Shown: positions 51,433 through 60,224, counted from the stretch's first letter. The stretch is DNA of 64,000 nt from Motiliproteus sp047633175 (GCA_047633175.1 JBLIEQ010000006.1:62001-126000), one strand, 5' to 3'. Notes: a model not told the origin generated them from the letters alone. Program-made: numbers and translations.

Positions 51433-52563
51433 ATGCAACACAACAAGCTTAGAACAGCGATTCGCGCGACGGCCGCAATGGTCATCCTAGGAACGGCAGG
51501 ACAGGTTGGTGCAGTGACCTTCAACGCCGACGGTTATGAAACGAGCATCTACGGCTATGCCCGCTTTAATGCCAGCTACGATATCGATGAAAACATCAGT
51601 AACTCTACGAGTTCCGGCTCGTTTGAAACCCTTAATACAGACGGATCGGATCAAGCAACCGGGCATTTCGCAGCAGACGCCGTCCAAACACGTTTAGGCG
51701 TAAAGACGGTTACTCCGGAAGGCGTGACCATCGTGGTCGAGGGTGACTTCCGTGGTAATACGCTTCGCCTGCGCCATGGTTACGGCGAGTACAAGGGTGT
51801 GCTGTTGGGTCAAACCTGGTCCAACTTCAACAGTTTTGTAGGCAACACCTCAACCTTGGATTTTGACTCACTGGCCGGCCTCGCAGGCTATCAAGGCCGC
51901 ACCGCTCAGGCACGTTATACCGATGGACCGCTGTCGTTCTCACTAGAGGACCAGTCCACCAGCATCCTGGGCAGTTCCGATGTCCGAAGCAGCTCACCAA
52001 CAGCCACCGTACGCCTGGAAGACTCGGCGGGCGGGCTGTCCTACTCCGTCGCGGGCTTGGTTCACGAGGTTACCTCCGATGACGGGTCATCGGATGAGAG
52101 CACCATGGGTTTCGCCACCTTCGTGGCGGCCAAAATGGCCGTAACCGAGATGCTCAGCATCCAGGGTACGCTGAGCTACTCCGACGGTGCCAACGCCTAC
52201 CTTTACCGGTCCGGCGAAAACTTCGGCGCTGAGGATGCGTACCTTAATACCGACGGTAGCCTCGAATCCATTGCCGGCTATGGCGGCAGCATCGGTGCGG
52301 GTCTTGACCTTGGCAACGGCCGCAGCATCAACGCCGGTTACGGCATAGTTACTGTCGACTGGGATGATGCCGAGCAAGATCTTGCCCCTGGGACAGTAGC
52401 AGACAAGAGCGAGACCAATCAGAACCTGATGGTCAACTACCAGTGGACGCCCGTTAAGCATGTAACGATGGGTGTGGAGTACGCTTACTTCAAGCGTGAA
52501 AACCAGGACGGTGCCGACGGCAATGCAAGCCGTATCCTGTTCGGCAGTCAGTACAACTTCTAA
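51433..52563 (+). CDS. Outer-membrane porin (DcaP-like)
   Basis: A protein of about 376 residues from ATG 51433. The signal peptide ends near GTAGQVGA; the mature protein starts VTFNADGYETSIYGYARFNAS and ends ILFGSQYNF, whose terminal Phe is the BAM signal. Alternating beta-strand segments and Gly/Asp-rich loops run the whole length, with the anti-parallel signature LGVKTVTPEGVTIVVEGDF and RLRHGYGEYKGVLLGQTWSNF, characteristic of DcaP-type trimeric porins. It likely takes up small anions, amino acids or dicarboxylates. No substrate can be stated. A strong terminator follows it. Confidence 0.88.
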   Translation: MQHNKLRTAIRATAAMVILGTAGQVGAVTFNADGYETSIYGYARFNASYDIDENISNSTSSGSFETLNTDGSDQATGHFAADAVQTRLGVKTVTPEGVTIVVEGDFRGNTLRLRHGYGEYKGVLLGQTWSNFNSFVGNTSTLDFDSLAGLAGYQGRTAQARYTDGPLSFSLEDQSTSILGSSDVRSSSPTATVRLEDSAGGLSYSVAGLVHEVTSDDGSSDESTMGFATFVAAKMAVTEMLSIQGTLSYSDGANAYLYRSGENFGAEDAYLNTDGSLESIAGYGGSIGAGLDLGNGRSINAGYGIVTVDWDDAEQDLAPGTVADKSETNQNLMVNYQWTPVKHVTMGVEYAYFKRENQDGADGNASRILFGSQYNF

Positions 52564-52584
52564 GCCACCTACCGCAGTACCAAG

Positions 52585-52611
52585 CCTCGGCACACGCCGG
52601 GGTTTTTTTTT
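52585..52611 (+). terminator. Terminator of the porin gene
   Basis: Seven-pair stem CCTCGGC (52585-52591) / GCCGGGG (52596-52602), with one G-T pair, then nine T residues. Confidence 0.9.
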
Positions 52612-52619
52612 GGCTGGGT

Positions 52620-52745
52620 CCTAAGAGGCTGACCTATGCCCCCTGTGGGTCGGCTTTTTATGGGTTGAGTGGAGTCCGACAAGGCTGGCAGGTAGCGGTC
52701 ATCGTCAGGCTGAAGCCTAACCTACAAAAGCCCCCCCCCTTTTGG
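52620..52745. repeat. REP-like units between porin and Crp/Fnr genes
   Basis: GTGGGTCGGCTTTTTATGGG and GAGTCCGACAAGGCTGGC (a diverged R2) precede ATCGTCAGGCTGAAGCCTAACC (R1 core) and a C-run. No gene lies here. Confidence 0.65.
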
Positions 52746-52774
52746 GTTGGCTTTTTGTGAGGCTTGCTAGCCAT

Positions 52775-53449
52775 TCAGGACTGAAACGCGACCAGTCCCC
52801 GCAGGCCTTCGAGATCATTAACGCGAATCCAGCCACGTCCTAGCTGTACCCAACCCTCCCGCTCGAACTGTTTCAGCTGACGGCTGATCACCTCACGCGC
52901 CGAGCCCAGCTCGGTCGCCAGATCTTGGTGGGTAATCTGCAGCTCGATCCGGTCCCAGCCATGCTCAAGCAGGTAGCGCGCCAGACGCAGGTCGATACGT
53001 TCAAACGCCAACTGCTGCACCAACCCGATCAAACCACTCAGACGAGCGCCATAAGATTGAAAAATAAAGGCGCGCAGCCCTTCCGAGAGACTAAGCGCCT
53101 CTCTGAACTGACGGCTGGGAATAGCGAATGCCTGCACCGGGGTTTCGGTGATCCCTTCGGCAGGATAGGTATCCTGCCCCAACAGGCAGGCGGTAGTCAG
53201 TACACAGCTACCGCACTCCTGGATCCGGTACAGCACGATCTCACGGCCGCTAGCCGAACGCCCCAGCACTTTAACCTGACCTTTAACCACCAACAGGTAG
53301 TTCTGGCAGGCATCACCGACCCGAAACAGCGACTGTCCGGCGGGGATGCTCAGTAACGGGGCCTCGGCCAGGATGCTAACGCCGGCCGGATCTGTGATCA
53401 GACCCAGCTGAGGAAAGGCCTGTTGCAATAGAGGGTGCAGGCTGCTCAT
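52775..53449 (-). CDS. Crp/Fnr-family transcription regulator
   Basis: A 224-residue regulator with a cyclic-nucleotide-like domain (residues 25-135, LLSIPAGQSLFRVGDACQNYLLVVKGQVKV) and a Crp-type winged helix with recognition segment ATELGSAREVISRQLKQFEREGWV. It lacks the N-terminal Cys cluster of FNR, so it is not an oxygen sensor of that type; four Cys residues in the first half (DACQN and ECGSCVLTTACL) might still sense redox or sulfur state. The upstream gene overlaps its start by four bases, which suggests a shared job. Target genes are unknown. Confidence 0.88.
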   Translation of the reverse strand: MSSLHPLLQQAFPQLGLITDPAGVSILAEAPLLSIPAGQSLFRVGDACQNYLLVVKGQVKVLGRSASGREIVLYRIQECGSCVLTTACLLGQDTYPAEGITETPVQAFAIPSRQFREALSLSEGLRAFIFQSYGARLSGLIGLVQQLAFERIDLRLARYLLEHGWDRIELQITHQDLATELGSAREVISRQLKQFEREGWVQLGRGWIRVNDLEGLRGLVAFQS

Positions 53450-53790
53450 GACCGGTGAGGTGGCTCTTGCTCTTCTGTGTCTTTTTGAGCGCTTTGTTGA
53501 GTGCCCTGGGATGCTTTTGCGGCCGCTGACTGCGTCTGTCGGCGCTTACGTACCAGCAGCATCACAAACCGAATGTTGTAGGCAAAGCCGATCAATAGTG
53601 CCAGGGGTGCGGTGATAAAAAAAAGCAGGCCGATGCCCGGAGCGCCGAAATAACTGCTCGCCCAGAGGCTGAGGACGCTGAGTAGGGCCAAAGGGATGCC
53701 GACCCGCATCATCAGTTTGAGAGCGGGATCGGTGTTTATTTCAGGTTTAGTCTGCTCATCGGGCGTCAGGTCGGCATCTATTTTTGTCAT
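53446..53790 (-). CDS. Two-helix membrane protein of unknown function
   Basis: A 114-residue protein from ATG 53790, overlapping the start of the Crp/Fnr gene by four bases. Two hydrophobic helices (LMMRVGIPLALLSVLSLWAS and GIGLLFFITAPLALLIGFAYN) are flanked by an acidic N-terminal tail and a Lys/Gln-rich C-terminal tail (RKRRQTQSAAAKASQG). I do not recognise a family. Overlap with the regulator suggests it is part of the same unit, perhaps a membrane partner that feeds a signal to it. Confidence 0.7.
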   Translation of the reverse strand: MTKIDADLTPDEQTKPEINTDPALKLMMRVGIPLALLSVLSLWASSYFGAPGIGLLFFITAPLALLIGFAYNIRFVMLLVRKRRQTQSAAAKASQGTQQSAQKDTEEQEPPHRS

Positions 53791-53965
53791 GGGAGCTCTC
53801 AATAGCGATAGATTATTATGTGTAGCTCATATCCTACGTTTAGCGTCAGCGCACGGCAAGACGGCCGCGACTCTGGCCGGGAATAGTGCCTAAACGCCTT
53901 AACAGCCTCCACTCCCCTTTGCTAGAATAGCCAGCCAATCCTCAGCCGTTATCCAGAGTGCAGCC

Positions 53966-55813
53966 ATGCCTGTCTACCGTTCCAAGACTTCTACCCACGG
54001 CCGCAATATGGCCGGTGCTCGGGCGCTCTGGCGTGCCACCGGGATGAAGGACGATGATTTCAGCAAACCGATCATCGCCATAGCCAACTCCTTCACCCAG
54101 TTCGTGCCTGGTCACGTCCACCTTAAAGATATGGGTCAGCTGGTAGCACGGGAGATCGAAAAAGCCGGCGGCGTAGCTAAAGAGTTCAACACCATCGCGA
54201 TCGACGACGGCATCGCTATGGGCCATGACGGCATGCTCTACTCGCTGCCCTCGCGCGACCTGATCGCCGATTCGGTCGAATACATGGTCAACGCCCACTG
54301 CGCGGATGCGCTAGTCTGTATCTCCAACTGCGACAAGATCACCCCCGGGATGCTGATGGCGGCGATGCGCCTGAATATCCCGGTGGTGTTTGTCTCCGGT
54401 GGCCCGATGGAAGCGGGTAAGACCAAGCTGGTCGAACACGGTCTGGATCTGGTCGATGCGATGGTGCTGGCCGCTGATGACAGCGCCTCGGACGAACTGG
54501 TTAACGAAGTCGAACGCTCCGCCTGCCCCACCTGCGGTTCCTGCTCAGGGATGTTTACCGCCAACTCGATGAACTGCCTGACCGAAGCGCTGGGGCTGTC
54601 ACTGCCCGGCAACGGCACTATGCTCGCAACCCACGCCGACCGCGAAGAGCTTTTCCTGGAAGCCGGCCGCCTTATCGTTGATATCACCAGGCGTCATTAC
54701 GAACAGGACGATTACAGCCTGCTGCCGCGCTCGATCGCCAACAAGGCGGCCTTCGAAAACGCCATGACCCTGGATATCGCCATGGGCGGCTCCACCAACA
54801 CCATCCTCCATCTACTGGCACTGGCGCAGGAAGCCGAACTCGATTTCGATATGGCGGATATGGATCGGCTGTCACGCAGAGTGCCTTATCTCTGCAAGGT
54901 GGCGCCCAATGATCAGAAATACCATGTCGAGGATGTGCACCGTGCCGGTGGTATCATGGCAATCCTGGGTGAACTCGATCGCGGCGGACTGCTCGATACC
55001 AGCGCCGCCACTATCCACTCGCTGACCCTGGCCGATGCCATCGCCAAATGGGACATTATGAACTGCGACGACGATGCGGTGAAAAAATTCTTCCGCGCAG
55101 GTCCCGCCGGTATACCCACCCAGACCGCCTTCTCCCAAGCGACGCGCTGGGGTTCTCTGGATTCCGACCGCAGCAACGGCTGCATCCGCTCGGTCGAACA
55201 TGCCTTCAGCAAAGAGGGCGGTTTGGCCGTACTCACCGGCAACATCGCCCTGGACGGCTGTGTGGTCAAGACCTCGGGGGTGGACGAGAGCATCTGGGTC
55301 TTCGAGGGCGAGGCCTACATCTGTGAAAGCCAGGATCAGGCGGTCGCCGATGTGCTGGCCGACAAGATCAAGCCGGGCGCCGTGGTGGTTATCCGTTACG
55401 AAGGTCCGCGCGGCGGTCCGGGCATGCAGGAGATGCTCTACCCCACCAGCTATCTTAAATCCAAGGGGCTGGGCAAGGTCTGCGCGCTGCTTACCGATGG
55501 CCGTTTCTCCGGCGGCACTTCGGGCCTGTCGATCGGCCATGTCTCTCCAGAGGCCGCCTCAGGGGGGGCCATCGGCCTGGTCGAAGCGGGTGACCATATC
55601 CGTATCGATATCCCCAACAGGCGCATCGATGTCCTGCTCAGCGATGAGGTGCTGGCCAGCCGCCGTGTCGCCATGGATGCCAAGGGTAAGGATGGCTGGA
55701 AGCCACTAGCGGAGCGGCCACGCAAGATCTCGGCGGCGCTCAAGGTCTATGCCAGGATGGCCTCCAGCGCCGACAAGGGCGCGGTGCGTGACCTGAGTCT
55801 GCTCGACGACTAA
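53966..55813 (+). CDS. ilvD: Dihydroxy-acid dehydratase IlvD
   Basis: A 615-residue enzyme that dehydrates 2,3-dihydroxy acids in branched-chain amino acid synthesis. It is the long, E. coli-type form. Cluster ligands appear in ALVCISNCDKITPGML and in RSACPTCGSCSGMFTANSMNC. A metal motif is GGSTNTILHLLALA, and the C-terminal part has GGPGMQEML, LTDGRFSGGTSGLSIGHVSPEA and GDHIRIDIPNRRID. It is cytosolic. It starts at ATG 53966, CAGCC-ATG without a strong ribosome site, and no other gene of the pathway is adjacent; trmB follows 82 bases later. Confidence 0.97.
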   Translation: MPVYRSKTSTHGRNMAGARALWRATGMKDDDFSKPIIAIANSFTQFVPGHVHLKDMGQLVAREIEKAGGVAKEFNTIAIDDGIAMGHDGMLYSLPSRDLIADSVEYMVNAHCADALVCISNCDKITPGMLMAAMRLNIPVVFVSGGPMEAGKTKLVEHGLDLVDAMVLAADDSASDELVNEVERSACPTCGSCSGMFTANSMNCLTEALGLSLPGNGTMLATHADREELFLEAGRLIVDITRRHYEQDDYSLLPRSIANKAAFENAMTLDIAMGGSTNTILHLLALAQEAELDFDMADMDRLSRRVPYLCKVAPNDQKYHVEDVHRAGGIMAILGELDRGGLLDTSAATIHSLTLADAIAKWDIMNCDDDAVKKFFRAGPAGIPTQTAFSQATRWGSLDSDRSNGCIRSVEHAFSKEGGLAVLTGNIALDGCVVKTSGVDESIWVFEGEAYICESQDQAVADVLADKIKPGAVVVIRYEGPRGGPGMQEMLYPTSYLKSKGLGKVCALLTDGRFSGGTSGLSIGHVSPEAASGGAIGLVEAGDHIRIDIPNRRIDVLLSDEVLASRRVAMDAKGKDGWKPLAERPRKISAALKVYARMASSADKGAVRDLSLLDD

Positions 55814-55895
55814 GCGTAGCCTGCGCGCCACCAAGGGCTGGACTCAGCAGAGTCGGGCCCCTCAGTTTATCGACTATCAAGAACTCGTAACGACC

Positions 55896-56657
55896 ATGAC
55901 CCAAGAAAATACGCCTGACCAACCCGATGCTGCAAACGACACGGATAACAATTCTGACAACAACCGTCCGGCAGAGAACAAGTACCTGCGCTCTATCCGT
56001 ACCTTCGTGGTGCGCGCCGGACGCATGACCCCCGGGCAACAACGCGCACTGGAGCAGCAGTGGCCGGCGATGGGGCTTAACCTGGCAGACGGGATGATCG
56101 ATTACAGCCAGACCTTTGGCCGTAGCGCGCCGACAGTCCTGGAGATCGGCTTCGGCATGGGTGACTCCCTGCTGGCTATGGCCGAGGCGGCACCCGAGAC
56201 CAACTATATAGGGATAGAGGTTCATCACCCCGGCGTTGGCCGGCTGCTCTTCAATGCTGCCAACGCCGAAGTGAGCAACCTCCGGGTCTATCACGAGGAT
56301 GCCCTGCTGGTGCTCAAAGACTGCATCCCCGATAGCTCGCTCGACGGCATCCAGCTGTTCTTCCCCGATCCCTGGCACAAGAAGAAGCACAACAAGCGCC
56401 GCATGGTGCAGCCCGCAATCGCCCAGACCTTCCGCCAAAAGCTCAGGATCGGCGGCCGCTTCCATATGGCCACCGACTGGCAGCCCTATGCCGAGCATAT
56501 GCTGGAGGTGATGAACGCCGCCGAGGGCTACCGCAACGTCGCCGGTGAAGACCAGTACTCGCCTCAGCCGGAATCACGCCCCGATACCAAGTTCCAGCGT
56601 CGCGGCGAAAAGCTCGGCCACGGCGTCTGGGATCTGGTGTTCGAACGGATCAGCTGA
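55896..56657 (+). CDS. trmB: tRNA (guanine-N7-)-methyltransferase TrmB
   Basis: A 253-residue methyltransferase that makes m7G46 in tRNA. It has the SAM-binding segment EIGFGMGDSLLAMAEAAPETNYIGIEVH, the diagnostic FPDPWHKKKHNKRRMVQ loop, and GGRFHMATDWQPYAEHML. The first 30 residues are acidic and Asp/Asn-rich, unlike most TrmB, and are probably disordered. Ending RRGEKLGHGVWDLVFER is typical. Beside ilvD on the plus strand, followed by a repeat-rich gap. Confidence 0.95.
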   Translation: MTQENTPDQPDAANDTDNNSDNNRPAENKYLRSIRTFVVRAGRMTPGQQRALEQQWPAMGLNLADGMIDYSQTFGRSAPTVLEIGFGMGDSLLAMAEAAPETNYIGIEVHHPGVGRLLFNAANAEVSNLRVYHEDALLVLKDCIPDSSLDGIQLFFPDPWHKKKHNKRRMVQPAIAQTFRQKLRIGGRFHMATDWQPYAEHMLEVMNAAEGYRNVAGEDQYSPQPESRPDTKFQRRGEKLGHGVWDLVFERIS

Positions 56658-56665
56658 GGGAGACC

Positions 56666-56768
56666 ATCGTCAGGCTGAAGCCCGCGCTACAAAAAACACC
56701 CCTGTGGGAGCCTGCCTGCAGGCGATCTTTTGAGCATGGCGCAGCGATTGGCAGGCCGAACCTGCCAA
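56666..56768. repeat. R1 core, R3 copy 4 and hairpin between trmB and NSS gene
   Basis: ATCGTCAGGCTGAAGCCCGCG (R1 core) is followed by the short R3 copy (56704-56732). An 8-bp perfect hairpin TTGGCAGG (56748) / CCTGCCAA (56761) lies between two converging genes and could terminate both, although it has no U-run. Confidence 0.6.
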
Positions 56769-56775
56769 CCTCCCG

Positions 56776-58182
56776 TCACGCCAGGTTATAGAAGAACACC
56801 ACCAGCACTGCGGCCGGAGTCACGAAACGCAGCACGAACATAAAACCTTTGTAAGCCAGGCCGTTACCCAATCCGAGTTCCTCTTCACCCGCCTGACGCG
56901 ACATAAACCAGCCCACGAACAGCGCGACAAACAAACCACCGAGCGGCATCATCACATTCGCCGTCACAAAATCGAGCAGGTCGAACAGGGTCTTGCCTTC
57001 GAAGCGTTCAAACATCGCCAGCGGGGTCACATCCGCCCAGACGTTGAACGACAGTACCGTTACAATACCCAGCAGCCAGACGCTAATACCCGCGATGAGA
57101 GTACCACCCAGACGCGAGATCCCTTTGTGCTCGGACAGCCATTCGACCGTCGGTTCCAGCAGCGAAATCGCCGAGGTGATCGCGGCTATGACCAGCAACA
57201 CGAAGAACAACGATCCGAAGAATACTCCACCCGGCATCTGACTGAACGCCAACGGCAGGGTCTGGAAGATAAGACCCGGACCGGCACCAGGCTCCAGGCC
57301 ATTCGCAAAGACCAGCGGGAAGATCGCCAGGCCCGCCAGCAGGGCGACGGCCGTATCGACCAGGGAGACGGTAACCGCGGTCTTAACAATCGACACGTTC
57401 TTCGGCAGATAGGAGCCATACGCAATCATCACACCCATGCCCAGGCTCAGGGTAAAGAACGCATGACCCAGCGCAGTCAGCATCCCCTCCGTGGTCAGTT
57501 TGGAGAGATCCGGATTGAACAGGAAGGCAAAGCCTGCAGCAAACTTATCGGTGCTCATGGCATAACCCACCATCACCAGTAGCAGCATAAACAGCACCGG
57601 CATCAGGATATTGATCGCCTTCTCCATCCCGGCATGTATCCCACGCGAGACGATAATGATCACCAGCAGCATAAATAGACTATGCCACAGCAGCAGGCTG
57701 ATCGGATCCGCCAGCAGGTCACCGAAGATAGCCCCTATCGCCTCGGTGCTGGCACCGGCAAAGGCGCCGGAAGCCGATGCGCCCACATAAGATAATGCCC
57801 AACCCCCGATCACCGAATAGAACGACAGAATCAGAAACGAGGCCAGCATCCCCATCCCTCCGACCCACTTCCAGCGCGATGACAGGCGGTCACGGGTAAT
57901 CAGTTCGCGCATGCTATTAAGCGGACTCTTACCGCCGCGGCGACCGATCACCACCTCGGCAATCATGATCGGGATACCGACGATAGCGATACATAGCAGG
58001 TACATCAGCACGAACGCCCCACCCCCGTTCTCGCCGGTGATATAGGGAAACTTCCAAATATTGCCCAATCCTACCGCCGAACCACTGGCCGCCAGCACAA
58101 ACGCCATCCTCGATGACCAGAGTGGATGGGATTTGGAACCCTCGGTCGCCTCAGCGGCAGCGCTTTGTATCTTAGTTATCAC
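56776..58182 (-). CDS. Sodium-dependent transporter, NSS/SNF family
   Basis: A 468-residue transporter with about eleven to twelve membrane helices. The sodium and substrate site in helix 1 reads ASGSAVGLGNIWKFPYITGENGGGAF, and helix 6 region GMGVMIAYGSYLP is present. It belongs to the neurotransmitter:sodium symporter family (LeuT/TnaT-like) that imports amino acids with Na+. It fits a marine lifestyle. The leucine-dehydrogenase-type gene lies 154 bases upstream on the same strand, so branched-chain amino acids are a reasonable guess for the substrate. A 7-bp hairpin GGGCGAC/GTCGCCC (58216-58233) lies in its leader. Confidence 0.92.
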   Translation of the reverse strand: MITKIQSAAAEATEGSKSHPLWSSRMAFVLAASGSAVGLGNIWKFPYITGENGGGAFVLMYLLCIAIVGIPIMIAEVVIGRRGGKSPLNSMRELITRDRLSSRWKWVGGMGMLASFLILSFYSVIGGWALSYVGASASGAFAGASTEAIGAIFGDLLADPISLLLWHSLFMLLVIIIVSRGIHAGMEKAINILMPVLFMLLLVMVGYAMSTDKFAAGFAFLFNPDLSKLTTEGMLTALGHAFFTLSLGMGVMIAYGSYLPKNVSIVKTAVTVSLVDTAVALLAGLAIFPLVFANGLEPGAGPGLIFQTLPLAFSQMPGGVFFGSLFFVLLVIAAITSAISLLEPTVEWLSEHKGISRLGGTLIAGISVWLLGIVTVLSFNVWADVTPLAMFERFEGKTLFDLLDFVTANVMMPLGGLFVALFVGWFMSRQAGEEELGLGNGLAYKGFMFVLRFVTPAAVLVVFFYNLA

Positions 58183-58247
58183 CTGTGTATCTCCATTTTT
58201 TGTCGTTATGGGAGCGGGCGACTGCCGTCGCCCTGTTTTCTGATCGC

Positions 58248-58323
58248 TCTGTTTCCTAAGCCATCTGTTTTCTGCTTTGTCGTTTTCTAAGCTCTCTGCT
58301 TTCTAAGCTCTCTGTTTTCTAAT
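58248..58323. repeat. Degenerate 16-bp tandem repeat between ldh-type gene and NSS gene
   Basis: Units of the form TTTTCTAAGCTCTCTG recur four to five times with changes (58272-58324), preceded by a looser CTCTGTTTCCTAAGCC block. No function is evident. Confidence 0.6.
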
Positions 58324-58336
58324 AAGGGCTCAGGGG

Positions 58337-59407
58337 TTAAACCCTCAGCGGCTGCTGGCTGAGAAATCGCTCCTCGGCCAGCTCGTTAGCGATCTCACCG
58401 GTGGGACGATCCGCCGCATCGGCACGCTGGAAAATCTCGTCGAGAGTGTCGCCAATCTCTTCGATATGCGCCAGCACCCGCTGATGATCATGGCCGACTC
58501 GCTCGTGAAAAATATCGATAATGCCACCGGCGTTGATGGCGTAATCCGGGGTGTACAGAATCCCCTGCTGCCGCAGCAGAGCGTCGTGCCGCGGTGACGC
58601 CAGTTGATTATTGGCGGCACCGGCGATCACCCGCGCCCTGATCTGCGGAATGCTCCTATCGTTCAGCACCGCGCCCAGCGCGCAGGGTGCCAGCACATCG
58701 ACCTCCAGCGCAAGGATATCCTCGGCTGCCACCGCCGTCGCACCCAGCTCTTCGACCGCACGCCGTACCTGATCCTGATGAATATCGGTAACGTACAGCT
58801 CGGCACCGGCGGCGGCCAGGTACTCGGCCAGACGGTAGCCGACATTACCCACACCCTGGACCGCCACTCTCAGGCCATGCAGATCATCGCGCTCGAGCCG
58901 ATGCTTCACCGCTGCCCGCAGGCCGATATAGGTCCCGTAAGCGGTTGCCGGTGACGGATCGCCATTGCAGGGCATGCCATCGATACCGGTGCGCTCCGTA
59001 ATACCGGCCACATTGCGGGTATGACGTCCCATCACTTTCAGATCGGCAACCGAGGTGCCGGAGTCTTCGGCGGCGATATAGCAATCACCCATCCTATTGA
59101 GAAAGCGACCCATCGCCTCAAGCAGCTCTGGCGTCTTATGCTGACGCGGATCGCCGATAATGACCGACTTGCCACCCCCCAGATCCAGATTGGCCAGCGC
59201 CGATTTGTACGTCATCCCTTTGGATAACCGCAGCACATCACGCAGGGCCTCCTCATCGCTGGCGTAATTCCACATTCGACAGCCGCCCAGTGCCGGGCCC
59301 CGGTTGCTGTTATGGACCGCGATAATGGCTTTCAGGCCGGTGGCCTTATCGCAGAAAAAATTGAGCTGCTCGTGTTGATCAAATTCGGGATGGCTAAATG
59401 CAGACAT
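58337..59407 (-). CDS. Leucine/phenylalanine/valine dehydrogenase-type enzyme
   Basis: A 356-residue enzyme from ATG 59407 (AGGAC ribosome site). It shows the dimerisation-domain start, the catalytic lysine regions GGCRMWNYASDEEALRDVLRLSKGMTYKSAL and NLDLGGGKSVIIGDPR, and the NAD-binding motif VAVQGVGNVGYRLAEYL. AGAANNQL is conserved in the family. It deaminates branched-chain or aromatic amino acids to 2-oxo acids with NAD. The long in-frame extension upstream of 59407 has no match to the family and is not included. Co-directional with the NSS transporter downstream, so an amino acid uptake and catabolic pair is likely. Confidence 0.9.
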   Translation of the reverse strand: MSAFSHPEFDQHEQLNFFCDKATGLKAIIAVHNSNRGPALGGCRMWNYASDEEALRDVLRLSKGMTYKSALANLDLGGGKSVIIGDPRQHKTPELLEAMGRFLNRMGDCYIAAEDSGTSVADLKVMGRHTRNVAGITERTGIDGMPCNGDPSPATAYGTYIGLRAAVKHRLERDDLHGLRVAVQGVGNVGYRLAEYLAAAGAELYVTDIHQDQVRRAVEELGATAVAAEDILALEVDVLAPCALGAVLNDRSIPQIRARVIAGAANNQLASPRHDALLRQQGILYTPDYAINAGGIIDIFHERVGHDHQRVLAHIEEIGDTLDEIFQRADAADRPTGEIANELAEERFLSQQPLRV

Positions 59408-59920
59408 GAGGCTATGTCCTTTATAGTGTTCGATGGGGTGATGCCGATTACCAGCACCCGCTGCAGCAGATGGCCGCACTCCGTCCCTAAGCAGAAATAT
59501 CAGTCTGCCAGCGTCGAAAGCACAGTTAAGTATTATTGGCCCGAGCGATGCGGCCGGAGATCTGGAGTCCGGCTGGAGTCCGGTCAGACCGTTGAGAGCG
59601 GCGTAGGAAGAACCTGCCCATAACGGACGAAGAACAGGGCGGAAGCGGGAGCCCCGGCAGTGGTAGAGACAGCGTTGCAAGCATACGTATTCACCCTTAC
59701 CCGATGCTGGATCACAGCAGTGAGTCAGATTTAATTATTGTTATGCGGCCGGTAAGGCCGCTTATCGGTGCCTGTCCAGCCTTGTAGCCGAGCAGCTGAC
59801 CCAAGGTATAACTCTATCCAGAGCCTCGTCAAGTATTTTTTACATGATTGTAAATTTTTATATCCAGCCCGAGTACATAGAAATATGTGCAGACAAGTCC
59901 TATTAAGGGTTTCTGCAGAC
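59408..59920. other. Intergenic gap before the FNR-box promoter
   Basis: There is no convincing gene. A hairpin GCGGCC-GGTAA-GGCCGC at 59745-59761 might be a weak terminator. A short A/T-rich stretch lies at 59828-59868. Short ORFs here have no ribosome site or family. Confidence 0.5.
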
Positions 59921-59962
59921 TTGATTCGAATCAATTTATTTGCGCTGCGTCCGGGCTATGCT
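59921..59962 (+). promoter_or_regulatory. FNR/Anr-box class II promoter
   Basis: TTGATTCGAATCAA (59921-59934) is a perfect FNR box (TTGAT-N4-ATCAA). The -10 TATGCT (59957-59962) puts the transcription start near 59969, so the box is centred at -41.5, the class II position for FNR activation. The leader is about 25 nt. Confidence 0.8.
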
Positions 59963-59993
59963 GAGACTCTTTTAAACGAACCGGAGAGATGAT

Positions 59994-60071
59994 ATGGGTT
60001 GTTGCGGATCCTGTGGTGGTGAAGATAAAGATCGCGAGCAAGAGACTCCTAAGCAGGAGGAAGAGGAGTAA
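59994..60071 (+). CDS. Cys-rich acidic microprotein (25 aa) under FNR-type control
   Basis: The encoded peptide starts MGCCGSCGGED and continues with a charged Glu-rich tail ending KQEEEE. It holds three Cys residues (C3, C4, C7) arranged as CC-x2-C. The GGAGAG ribosome site lies a few bases before ATG 59994. It is the first ORF after a class II FNR promoter. No known family is recognised; a CCGSC motif could bind an Fe-S cluster, haem or metal, or be a regulator leader peptide. It is followed by a perfect hairpin over the stop codon. Since it is shorter than standard cut-offs, it would be missed by most annotation. Confidence 0.6.
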   Translation: MGCCGSCGGEDKDREQETPKQEEEE

Positions 60072-60085
60072 CCAGGTTACTCCTC
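60063..60085 (+). other. Hairpin across the microprotein stop codon
   Basis: GAGGAGTAAC (60063-60072) pairs perfectly with GTTACTCCTC (60076-60085), loop CAG. There is no U-run. The stop codon TAA is inside the stem. It may be a 3' stabiliser or the remains of a terminator; a related GGAGTAACC-TTTT lies at 60230. Confidence 0.6.
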
Positions 60086-60099
60086 CCTCACTGCAAAAA

Positions 60100-60224
60100 C
60101 CCTGGAAGGGGTCAAACCCTGGAAGGGGTCAGGCCTTACATTTGACACTTTGGCAGCCATACGCCAAAAACCCTGGAAGGGGTCAGGCCTTACATTTGAC
60201 ACTTTGGCAGCCATACGCCAAGGC
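60100..60224. repeat. Tandem 54-bp repeat after the microprotein
   Basis: CCCTGGAAGGGGTCAGGCCTTACATTTGACACTTTGGC-type sequence occurs twice with period 54 (60117 and 60171), preceded by a 17-base partial unit at 60100. Such GGGGTCAGGCCTTACATTTGACA blocks resemble the flanks of REP-associated Y1 transposons in other marine genomes; none is encoded here. Confidence 0.75.

Noticed and set aside
55740..56498. 252-codon ORF opposite trmB and the end of ilvD
   Set aside because: Shadow of two well-supported genes on the plus strand.
59768..59992. 74-codon ORF before the microprotein
   Set aside because: No ribosome site, and it overlaps the FNR promoter, which would be unusual.
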